This document shows positions 7,483 through 12,982 of a stretch of DNA of 14,393 bases, one piece after another. Position numbers and translations under genes: made by a program. This stretch comes from UMGS1696 sp964430105 (GTDB lineage: Bacteria; Bacillota; Clostridia; Oscillospirales; CAG-272), in NCBI GenBank assembly GCA_964430105.1, contig CAYSEF010000047.1, positions 1 through 14,393 on the forward strand, written 5' to 3'. Under the pieces are notes generated by a model. It made no database searches. It worked only from the letters and a program-made list of their open reading frames with translations, and was not told the origin of the DNA. Position 1 is the stretch's first letter; each line of letters starts with the position of its first letter.

Positions 7483-7604
7483 CTTTCCGCATAAAAATAC
7501 ATCACATGGCTTTTGCACACTGTTGAAAGATGAGATTTTCCAAAGATATTTCTTACTCCTCTTGCAAACATAATGCTGTTGTGGTATAATTCTTATGCGG
7601 AAAG
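7483..7604. repeat. 12-bp perfect inverted repeat flanking the folT promoter
   Basis: CTTTCCGCATAA at 7483-7494 and its exact reverse complement TTATGCGGAAAG at 7593-7604. The arms are separated by 98 bp that contain the whole folT promoter. The left arm lies in the hprK 3' region and the right arm just after the folT -10, at the expected transcription start. Confidence 0.8.
7562..7590 (+). promoter_or_regulatory. Promoter of the folT-folC operon
   Basis: TTGCAA (7562-7567), a 17-bp spacer and TATAAT (7585-7590) with TGG before the -10. Transcription would begin near 7597, about 30 nt before the tetrahydrofolate riboswitch. Confidence 0.85.
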
Positions 7605-7625
7605 TTTGTTTCTGTAATTTTAGAT

Positions 7626-7732
7626 CAGAGTAGATATCGTGGCGTCAAGTGCTGTCGAAACGGGGAGTTGTTCGTCAGACGAAAGTATTGAGTGATAAGC
7701 TCAAACTGCGGTCATGGTATCGCATCCCGCTG
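7626..7732 (+). ncRNA. Tetrahydrofolate (THF) riboswitch aptamer
   Basis: The stretch carries the conserved blocks of the THF riboswitch known upstream of folT in Firmicutes: AGAGTAG (7627-7633), GGCGTCAAGT (7641-7650), CGGGGAG (7661-7667), CGGTC (7709-7713) and GCATCCCGCT (7722-7731). P1 can be drawn as CAG/CTG. P2 pairs ATATCGT (7632-7638) with ATGGTAT (7714-7720) over 7 bp. A further stem pairs TTGAG (7688-7692) with CTCAA (7700-7704). It lies between the folT promoter and folT, as expected for a folate sensor. The aptamer call rests on consensus blocks recalled from the family; an Rfam covariance search was not run. Confidence 0.88.
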
Positions 7733-7741
7733 TCATTATAA

Positions 7742-7804
7742 AGAGCATTCACTCTCATAAATGTGCAGGCGGAAGTCTTTCTTTCCGTACATATTTATGG
7801 GAGG
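7742..7804 (+). promoter_or_regulatory. Expression platform: hairpin burying the folT ribosome site
   Basis: CTCTCATAAATGTG (7752-7765) pairs without interruption with CATATTTATGGGAG (7790-7803), giving 14 bp with two G-U pairs. An inner stem CGGAA/TTCCG (7770-7774 with 7783-7787) adds five more. The 3' arm includes five of the six bases of the Shine-Dalgarno GGGAGG (7799-7804). The 5' base of the stem, CTCT (7752-7755), can alternatively pair with AGAG at 7742-7745 or with AGAGT in the aptamer (7627-7631 with 7751-7755). This suggests control of translation rather than termination. Confidence 0.7.
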
Positions 7805-7813
7805 TTTTACTTT

Positions 7814-8362
7814 ATGAACAAAAAAATCAACGTCCGAATGCTGACAATCTCCGCTATGCTGATAGCACTGGAGATCGTACTCAACCGATTCTGCTCTATC
7901 AACACCGCAGGACTGAAAATAGGCTTCAGCTTTGTTCCGATAGTAATTGCAGCGAACCTTTTCGGACCTGTCTGTGCCGCAGTTGTCTATGGTCTTTCAG
8001 ATTTGATCGGAGCTATACTGTTTCCGATTGGCCCTTATCATCCCGGATTTACATTGTGCGCTGTTGCTATGGGATTTGTCTATGGGCTGTGTCTTTATCA
8101 AAAAGCAGGCTCAGCTCGAAAGCTCAAATTTTTCCCTAATGTTGTAATTCCCGCATTTGTAAATAATATAGTAATTGGACTGGTTGTCAATACTGTCTGG
8201 GTTGCAATGCTGTATTCTTCTAAGGCTTACGGCGGTTGGTTCCTCTATCGCCTTCCCGAATATGCAATGCTTATCCCAATGAATTTGATCATTACGCCTG
8301 TGCTTCTCAAGCTTTGTGATCAGCTTCGTAAATCATCACTTATAAAAAATACTTCTATATAA
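7814..8362 (+). CDS. folT: Folate ECF transporter, substrate-binding S-component FolT
   Basis: 182 aa, about six membrane helices. FolT binds folate at the cell surface and delivers it through a shared energy-coupling module (EcfA, EcfA', EcfT), which is not in this window. Family features are 'LKIGFSFVPIVIAANLFGP' (about 34-52), Asp in 'GLSDLIGAILFPIGP' (about 60-74) and 'PGFTLCAVAMGFVYGL' (about 76-91). The start at 7814 has GGGAGG 9 bp upstream. A longer reading from 7763 is rejected because its ATG lies inside the regulatory hairpin. It is first gene of a folate-salvage operon, with folC 21 bp downstream, controlled by the THF riboswitch. Confidence 0.93.
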   Translation: MNKKINVRMLTISAMLIALEIVLNRFCSINTAGLKIGFSFVPIVIAANLFGPVCAAVVYGLSDLIGAILFPIGPYHPGFTLCAVAMGFVYGLCLYQKAGSARKLKFFPNVVIPAFVNNIVIGLVVNTVWVAMLYSSKAYGGWFLYRLPEYAMLIPMNLIITPVLLKLCDQLRKSSLIKNTSI

Positions 8363-8383
8363 GATATATAAGGAGGATAATCC

Positions 8384-9670
8384 ATGAATTACAGCGAAAC
8401 GCTTGAATATATACATTCTGTTACATGGAAGGGAAGCAGACCGGGGCTTGAGAGAATTTCCGAGCTGTGTGAACTGCTTGGACATCCTGAGGATGAGCTG
8501 AAATTTATCCATGTTGCAGGTACTAACGGAAAAGGCTCAACCTGTCGTATGCTTGCATCAATTTTGGAAAAAGCAGGGTACAGTGTGGGCTTGTTCACAT
8601 CTCCGTATATTGAGGAATTCAATGAGCGTATCATGCTGAATGGCGAAAATATTACGAACGAAGACCTCGCATGGGCTACTGAAAGAGTACGTGCTAAGGC
8701 TGAAACAATGGCGGATAGTCCAACGGAATTTGAGCTTATTACGGCAATTGCACTTGAATACTATAAGAAAATGCATTGCGATTATGTCGTATTTGAGTGT
8801 GGACTCGGTGGTAGACTTGATTCCACAAACATCATAAAAACTACCGTTTTGTCAATCATAACCGGAATTGACCTTGATCACACAGCAATCCTCGGAGATA
8901 CTCATGCAAAAGTTGCAAAGGAAAAGGCAGGTATCATAAAGGAATGTGTACCGGTGCTGTTTGGTGAAGGCGTTGACGAGGCTGAACAGGTCATTCGTGA
9001 AACTGCTGAAAGTAAGAATTCGCCATACAGACGCACGGATTTCTCAAAAATCACAGATATATCTACTGATTTGCACGGAACATCCTTCAAATTCGATGGA
9101 CATGAAGTGAAGATAAATCTGCACGGACTGTATCAGACACGAAATACAGCAACAGTTTTAACAGCAGTTGAAATGCTGCGTGATTGCGGATTGAATATTC
9201 CCGAATCAGCTGTGAACGATGGCCTTGCTGCCGCAAAATGGAAAGCAAGATTTGAGATGCTCTCGGAAGAACCGCTCATCATATATGATGGTGCTCACAA
9301 TCCTCAGGGAATTTCCGGTGCTGTTGAAAATATCAGACACTATCTCTCACCATTGACGAATGACGGAAAGATCACGCTTCTTATGGGCGTTATGGCTGAT
9401 AAAGATCATGAGCAAATGATAAAAATGCTTGCACCGTATACAGAAGCTGTATTTACCGTAACTCCTGCAAATGCTCGCTCACTTGATTCTGCTAACGTGG
9501 AGCATGAATTTGAAGAATTCGGTGTTCACGGAAAAGCATTTGAGGAGCTTGCAGACGGTGTAAGAGCAGCTGTAGACCATGCAAAAAGCGAAGTACGACC
9601 GCTTGTCTGCTTAGGCTCGCTGTATATGTATGCAGACGTGAAGAAAGCAATAACGGAATACATAAAGTGA
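8384..9670 (+). CDS. folC: Folylpolyglutamate synthase / dihydrofolate synthase
   Basis: 428 aa, full length. It adds glutamate to reduced folates with ATP, trapping them in the cell; many bacterial forms also make dihydrofolate from dihydropteroate. Visible motifs are P-loop G46-T-N-G-K50-G-S52, 'FTSPYIEEFNERI' (71-83), 'VFECGLGGRLDSTN' (136-149), 'DHTAILGDTHAKVAKEKAGIIK' (in parts, 165-186; the Lys of K-E-K-A-G is the family's modified lysine region) and the C-terminal Y301-D302-G-A-H-N-P-Q-G motif. Start ATG has AGGAGG (8371-8376). It is the second gene of the riboswitch-controlled operon. Pairing with folT points to salvage of external folate, and no other folate-synthesis genes are present here. 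Confidence 0.95.
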   Translation: MNYSETLEYIHSVTWKGSRPGLERISELCELLGHPEDELKFIHVAGTNGKGSTCRMLASILEKAGYSVGLFTSPYIEEFNERIMLNGENITNEDLAWATERVRAKAETMADSPTEFELITAIALEYYKKMHCDYVVFECGLGGRLDSTNIIKTTVLSIITGIDLDHTAILGDTHAKVAKEKAGIIKECVPVLFGEGVDEAEQVIRETAESKNSPYRRTDFSKITDISTDLHGTSFKFDGHEVKINLHGLYQTRNTATVLTAVEMLRDCGLNIPESAVNDGLAAAKWKARFEMLSEEPLIIYDGAHNPQGISGAVENIRHYLSPLTNDGKITLLMGVMADKDHEQMIKMLAPYTEAVFTVTPANARSLDSANVEHEFEEFGVHGKAFEELADGVRAAVDHAKSEVRPLVCLGSLYMYADVKKAITEYIK

Positions 9671-9691
9671 CTATAGAAATACGGAGGTAAG

Positions 9692-10336
9692 ATGAAACCT
9701 ACACGCACAGCTATAATATTTTTGTCCGCATTGACCCTTACCTCCTGTCAAATAGCAGATAAGCTGGGATTTGATACATACGACTATATGAGCGAAAACG
9801 TGCTTTTGACCTATGATATCGAATCGGAAACTTCACTTGAGCTTGAGGAGTTTTTGCAAATACTCATAACAGATTCACCGAATCTTGCCACATTCGAGAA
9901 TATGAACGATGCGATAAAGGAATACAGTGACGCAGTTCTAACGTATATGCTTGATACCGGATATTCAAAATATTCCGGAAATATCGCACTGATCGATAAA
10001 GCGGAACGCGAATATCCGGAATACAATATCACACAGATCATTCCCGAAAGGGAATTTGAAGCGACAATGTATCGCTATTTCGGCGGAAATGTCATGATAA
10101 CGCATAAGGACAGCGCAAGATTCAAATATCTCGATAAAGTTGGTGCATATATCTCTCCTGTAATGCCGACATCAAGCGGATTGACAGCGGATATCACATC
10201 TCTTTCGGAAACCGAGAAAACCTACAGAGTAACATTTAAGGTAATAGGTGAAGCTACTGAGTCAGATGAATACTTTGCTCTTGTGATAAAAAGAGATGAC
10301 GGAACATTGTATATCAAGAAGCTGACTGAAAACTAA
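9692..10336 (+). CDS. Lipoprotein of unknown function in the folate operon
   Basis: 214 aa. A short signal peptide ends in a lipobox 'LTSC' with Cys19, so the mature protein should be lipid-anchored on the outer face of the membrane. The remainder has helices with many acidic residues (about 45-105), then a beta-rich C-terminal part (about 115-214) ending in 'YIKKLTEN'. It could be an NTF2-like or similar small sensor or binding domain, but I do not recognise the family. Start ATG has GGAGG (9683-9687) and lies 21 bp after folC, with no terminator between. It should therefore be co-transcribed with folT-folC and end at the terminator at 10375. A role in folate uptake is possible only by position. 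Confidence 0.85.
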   Translation: MKPTRTAIIFLSALTLTSCQIADKLGFDTYDYMSENVLLTYDIESETSLELEEFLQILITDSPNLATFENMNDAIKEYSDAVLTYMLDTGYSKYSGNIALIDKAEREYPEYNITQIIPEREFEATMYRYFGGNVMITHKDSARFKYLDKVGAYISPVMPTSSGLTADITSLSETEKTYRVTFKVIGEATESDEYFALVIKRDDGTLYIKKLTEN

Positions 10337-10359
10337 AGCTGACCTTGCAGCTGCATCAA

Positions 10360-10863
10360 TCAAATATCATTACCAAAAAGCATCTTTCGTGACGAGGGGT
10401 GCTTTTTTAGATAAACTATAAGTACAGTACCGAGTATACCACACGCAATAATTTCGCCAAGTCCGACAGTAGCCACAAAATACGGGAACAAATTCCATCC
10501 TCCAACACCTGATGAAATAAGAACGACAGGAATTATTACTACATTTGAGAGAATTGTTGGAAGCGATGAAATATACGGGAATTTGCGTACAAGATAAGCA
10601 CCGACAGCACCTACGAAGGTTGCGATTGTACCAAAAACAATATCGTAAATTGTACCACCGCAGATGATGTTTGAAATGAAACAGCCAATAGCAACGCCTG
10701 GAATCGCAGCTGTCGAGTATATCGGCAGAATACAGAGTGCTTCGGATATTCTTATTTGAACAGCACTGGAAGCCAGTCCGAAAAGTGCGGAAATAAGAGT
10801 CAATACGACGTAAATTGCTGCGATAATGCTTGCTTTTGTGAGAAAACGAATGTTTTTGCGCAT
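10360..10863 (-). CDS. queT: Queuosine-precursor ECF transporter S-component QueT
   Basis: 167 aa, about five to six membrane helices. QueT (COG4708) is the substrate-binding part of an ECF transporter thought to import a queuosine precursor for tRNA modification. The sequence shows the family N-terminus 'RFLTKASIIAAIYVVLTLI' (6-24), 'VQIRISEALCILPIYSTAAIPG' (two parts, 35-56), the 'IICGGTIYDIVFGTIAT' segment (66-82) and 'LVRKFPYISSLPTILSNV' (91-108). The start at 10863 has AAAGGGA upstream; an in-frame ATG 48 bp earlier is rejected because it falls inside the leader RNA. The 3' end of the gene overlaps the terminator of the opposing operon. Control is by a preQ1 riboswitch directly upstream. 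Confidence 0.92.
   Translation of the reverse strand: MRKNIRFLTKASIIAAIYVVLTLISALFGLASSAVQIRISEALCILPIYSTAAIPGVAIGCFISNIICGGTIYDIVFGTIATFVGAVGAYLVRKFPYISSLPTILSNVVIIPVVLISSGVGGWNLFPYFVATVGLGEIIACGILGTVLIVYLKKHPSSRKMLFGNDI
10375..10408 (+). terminator. Terminator of the folT-folC-lipoprotein operon, inside queT
   Basis: Fifteen consecutive pairs, 10375-10389 with 10393-10407, close a 3-nt TGA loop, and the 3' arm ends in six T. The pairs at 10383, 10385 and 10386 are U-G on the plus-strand RNA. On the opposite strand the same positions become A-C mismatches, so the hairpin is strong only for plus transcription. It lies 38 bp after the lipoprotein stop and within the last 16 sense codons of queT on the other strand. 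Confidence 0.85.
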
Positions 10864-10887
10864 AATTATGAATCCCTTTCGTGGGAC

Positions 10888-10928
10888 AAAAAAACTGCCT
10901 GAAACGAACATGAGTCCGCATCACGCAG
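10888..10928 (-). terminator. Regulated terminator of the queT leader (preQ1 expression platform)
   Basis: Minus strand: CTGCGTGA (10921-10928) pairs with TCAGGCAG (10895-10902), seven pairs with one G-G mismatch, and seven T follow (plus A at 10888-10894). An alternative pairing, ACGGACA (10931-10937) with TGTTCGT (10904-10910), would trap the 5' arm and shares five bases with the pseudoknot of the aptamer. This gives a ligand-dependent choice between termination and read-through. Confidence 0.65.
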
Positions 10929-10932
10929 ATTG

Positions 10933-10973
10933 TCCGTAGTTTTGTTTTAGGTGAGGATGGTTACGAACTCACC
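10933..10973 (-). ncRNA. preQ1-I type riboswitch aptamer upstream of queT
   Basis: Minus strand: P1 is GGTGAG/CTCACC (10968-10973 with 10950-10955). Its 12-nt loop begins TTCGTA and ends CCATC. A following A-rich stretch, TAAAACAAAAC (10939-10949), leads to TACGGA (10933-10938), which pairs with the loop bases TTCGTA (10962-10967) over six pairs to give an H-type pseudoknot. Hairpin, C-containing loop, A-rich tail and small size match preQ1-I, and its place before queT fits. A class III form, known from this bacterial group, is the main alternative. Confidence 0.8.
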
Positions 10974-11002
10974 AAATTCCAATTTTTGGTTAATAATCAG
11001 GG

Positions 11003-11031
11003 CATATATCAGTATCAGAGAAACTGTGGAA
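11003..11031 (-). promoter_or_regulatory. Possible queT promoter
   Basis: Minus strand: TTCCAC (11026-11031), a 17-bp spacer and TATATG (11003-11008) preceded by TGA as in an extended -10. Transcription would start near 10996, about 23 nt before the preQ1 aptamer. The -35 match is poor. Confidence 0.4.
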
Positions 11032-11066
11032 TAAATGCTTCGCACTGATAATCACCGATACTGATA
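11007..11066. repeat. 10-bp perfect inverted repeat upstream of queT
   Basis: TATCAGTATC (11007-11016) and GATACTGATA (11057-11066) are exact reverse complements 40 bp apart. One arm overlaps the proposed queT -10 and the other sits between the UPF0210 stop and that promoter. A partial copy, CACTGATAA, occurs at 11043-11051. Confidence 0.7.
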
Positions 11067-11104
11067 AAGCACTGTTAGTTATATAGTAAGTAATTGATTT
11101 TGCT

Positions 11105-12463
11105 TTAGTTCTTCAGAGACTGCATCGGAGCAGGAATTCTACCACCGCGTGCGATGAATTTTTCAGATGAACGGTCGTTGTGGAGCTTCATTATCGGACC
11201 GGAACCGAAAAGTCCACCGAATTCAAGCTCTTCGCCTTCCTTAAGACCAATTGCAGGAACAACACGAACAGCAGTTGTCTTTGAGTTTACCATGCCAATA
11301 GCAGCTTCGTCGGCAATTATAGCAGAAATAGTAGAAGCCGGTGTGTCACCCGGAATAACGATCATATCAAGACCAACAGAGCATACAGCAGTCATAGCTT
11401 CAAGCTTTTCAATAGAAAGATCACCCGAGCGAGCTGCATCGATCATACCTGCATCCTCGGAAACGGGGATGAACGCACCTGAAAGACCGCCAACGTGTGA
11501 AGAAGCCATAACGCCACCCTTCTTAACAGCGTCATTCAGCAATGCTAAAGCAGCAGTTGTGCCATGTGCACCGCATACTTCAATACCCATTTCTTCAATG
11601 ATATGTGCAACGGAATCTCCGATAGCCGGTGTCGGAGCAAGAGAAAGGTCAACAATACCAAACGGAACGCCAAGTCTTTCGCAAGCAGCATTACCAACGA
11701 GCTGACCCATTCTGGTTATCTTGAATGCAGTCTTCTTGATAACATCGGCAACTTCTGTCAAATCTCCGTCAGGACACTTCGCGAGTGCACTTCTAACTGC
11801 ACCGGGACCTGATACACCTACATTGATTTCGCAGTCGGGTTCGCCTACACCGTGGAAAGCACCGGCCATAAACGGGTTATCTTCCGGAGCATTGCAGAAA
11901 ACAACAATTTTAGCGGCACCCATGCAGTTTTTGTCCTGTGTCAGCTTTGCGGCTTCAAGAACGATAGAACCCATCATACCAACCGCATCCATGTTGATAC
12001 CGGCTTTTGTTGAACCGATATTTACAGAGGAACAAACACGGTCAGTTACAGCGAGAGCCTCTGGGATAGAACGGATAAGCTCACGGTCACCTGCTGAGAA
12101 GCCTTTTTGAACGAGTGCAGAATAGCCTCCGACAAAGTTTACTCCGACGGTTTCTGCTGCACGCTGAAGTGTTTTAGCATATTCAACGGGATTGCCACCG
12201 GAAACAGCAGCCAGCATAGCGATAGGTGTTACGGAGATTCTTTTGTTAATTATCGGAATACCGTACATTTTTTCGATCTCAACGCCAACGGGAACAAGAC
12301 GTTCAGCAAGACGACAGATCTTGTCATAAACCTTATCACAGGAGCGGTGTATATCGCTGTCGGCACAGTTCAAAAGTGAAATGCCCATTGTGATCGTGCG
12401 TATATCGAGATTTTCATCATCGATCATACGAATGGTTTCAAGAATATCAGTTGTATTGATCAT
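11105..12463 (-). CDS. UPF0210 (DUF711) family protein
   Basis: 452 aa, full family length and conserved throughout, with Gly/Ala-rich segments such as 'FVGGYSALVQKGFSAGD' (about 114-130), 'GSTKAGINMDAVGMMG' (about 152-167) and 'FGSGPIMKLH'. The family (SP0239-like) has a barrel related to pyruvate formate-lyase enzymes but no known reaction. It occurs almost always beside the UPF0237 ACT protein, as here, 20 bp downstream. The ATG at 12463 is fixed by an in-frame stop just upstream. The only clear ribosome site, GGAGG (12477-12481), is 13 bp away, which is unusually far and could limit translation. No terminator was found after it. Confidence 0.92.
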   Translation of the reverse strand: MINTTDILETIRMIDDENLDIRTITMGISLLNCADSDIHRSCDKVYDKICRLAERLVPVGVEIEKMYGIPIINKRISVTPIAMLAAVSGGNPVEYAKTLQRAAETVGVNFVGGYSALVQKGFSAGDRELIRSIPEALAVTDRVCSSVNIGSTKAGINMDAVGMMGSIVLEAAKLTQDKNCMGAAKIVVFCNAPEDNPFMAGAFHGVGEPDCEINVGVSGPGAVRSALAKCPDGDLTEVADVIKKTAFKITRMGQLVGNAACERLGVPFGIVDLSLAPTPAIGDSVAHIIEEMGIEVCGAHGTTAALALLNDAVKKGGVMASSHVGGLSGAFIPVSEDAGMIDAARSGDLSIEKLEAMTAVCSVGLDMIVIPGDTPASTISAIIADEAAIGMVNSKTTAVRVVPAIGLKEGEELEFGGLFGSGPIMKLHNDRSSEKFIARGGRIPAPMQSLKN

Positions 12464-12483
12464 AATTTAAGAGCATCCTCCGA

Positions 12484-12753
12484 TTAGATGTGGTGCATTG
12501 AGTTGAAGATATCTTCGTGCATAACGTGAATCTTCATGCCAATATCATTACCAAGAGCGTTAAACGAATTCTGAAGGTCAGAGAAATCTCCTGTAATATC
12601 GGAAATATCTATAAGCATGACCATTGTAAACAGATCCTGCATAACGGACTGGGTAACATCGACGATATTTGCCTTGTGTTCAGCGCATACTGTGCTTACT
12701 TTTGCGAGGATACCGACTGTGTCGCGACCTACAACTGTAACGATAGCTTTCAT
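12484..12753 (-). CDS. UPF0237 ACT-domain protein
   Basis: 89 aa forming a single ACT domain, the small ligand-binding fold that usually senses amino acids. It shows the family start 'MKAIVTVVGRDTVGILAKVS' (1-20), then 'ANIVDVTQSVMQDLFTMVM' (about 29-47). It is the SP0238-like partner of UPF0210 and probably binds a small molecule to regulate it; this is inferred from constant pairing, not proven. GAGG lies 11 bp before the ATG. It leads a two-gene operon with its own promoter. Confidence 0.92.
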   Translation of the reverse strand: MKAIVTVVGRDTVGILAKVSTVCAEHKANIVDVTQSVMQDLFTMVMLIDISDITGDFSDLQNSFNALGNDIGMKIHVMHEDIFNSMHHI

Positions 12754-12800
12754 ATTACTTTATACCTCAAAATATGTGATATGTGGGTGTGCTATCAAGT

Positions 12801-12829
12801 AGTATAACATATCCGAGCGGTTAAATCAA
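12801..12829 (-). promoter_or_regulatory. Promoter of the UPF0237-UPF0210 operon
   Basis: Minus strand: TTGATT (12824-12829), a 17-bp spacer and TATACT (12801-12806) preceded by TGT. Transcription would start near 12794, giving a leader of about 40 nt. Confidence 0.8.
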
Positions 12830-12850
12830 TCGTGAAATTTGATAAATAAC

Positions 12851-12905
12851 AGTAAAAATGTGAATAAAAATGAGATGAAAACATTGATTTTTGAGTAAAA
12901 ATGTG
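12851..12905 (+). repeat. 12-bp direct repeat upstream of the NSS transporter
   Basis: AGTAAAAATGTG occurs exactly at 12851-12862 and 12894-12905. Start-to-start distance is 43 bp, close to four helical turns. The second copy lies in the spacer of the proposed transporter promoter. Confidence 0.6.
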
Positions 12906-12912
12906 TCATAAT
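12884..12912 (+). promoter_or_regulatory. Probable promoter of the NSS transporter
   Basis: TTGATT (12884-12889), a 17-bp spacer and CATAAT (12907-12912). Predicted start is near 12919, inside the palindrome listed next. Confidence 0.55.
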
Positions 12913-12924
12913 AGTCATATGACT
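12913..12924. promoter_or_regulatory. 12-bp perfect palindrome, candidate operator
   Basis: AGTCATATGACT is its own reverse complement. It sits directly after the proposed -10 of the transporter gene, a position where a bound repressor would block initiation. Confidence 0.45.
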
Positions 12925-12982
12925 GATTAAAACTACATAATTCGTTATAGCGGAAATGACCTCTCCGCCGAAAGGAGCTTGG

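Noticed and set aside
7763..7813. Upstream in-frame start for folT
   Set aside because: The ATG lies in the regulatory hairpin, has no ribosome site, and would add 17 non-family residues; 7814 has GGGAGG.
7714..8139. 141-codon plus-strand frame overlapping the THF leader and folT
   Set aside because: It is out of frame with folT, starts inside the riboswitch and has Arg/Cys/Ser-rich shadow composition.
10370..10924. 184-codon minus-strand frame over queT
   Set aside because: Frame-shifted shadow of queT, rich in Cys, Arg and Ser, covering leader RNA.
11154..11705. 183-codon plus-strand frame opposite UPF0210
   Set aside because: Antisense shadow of a strongly conserved gene, with no ribosome site.
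12956..12982. Upstream in-frame start of the NSS transporter
   Set aside because: It would enclose the clear AAAGGAG ribosome site of the ATG at 12983.
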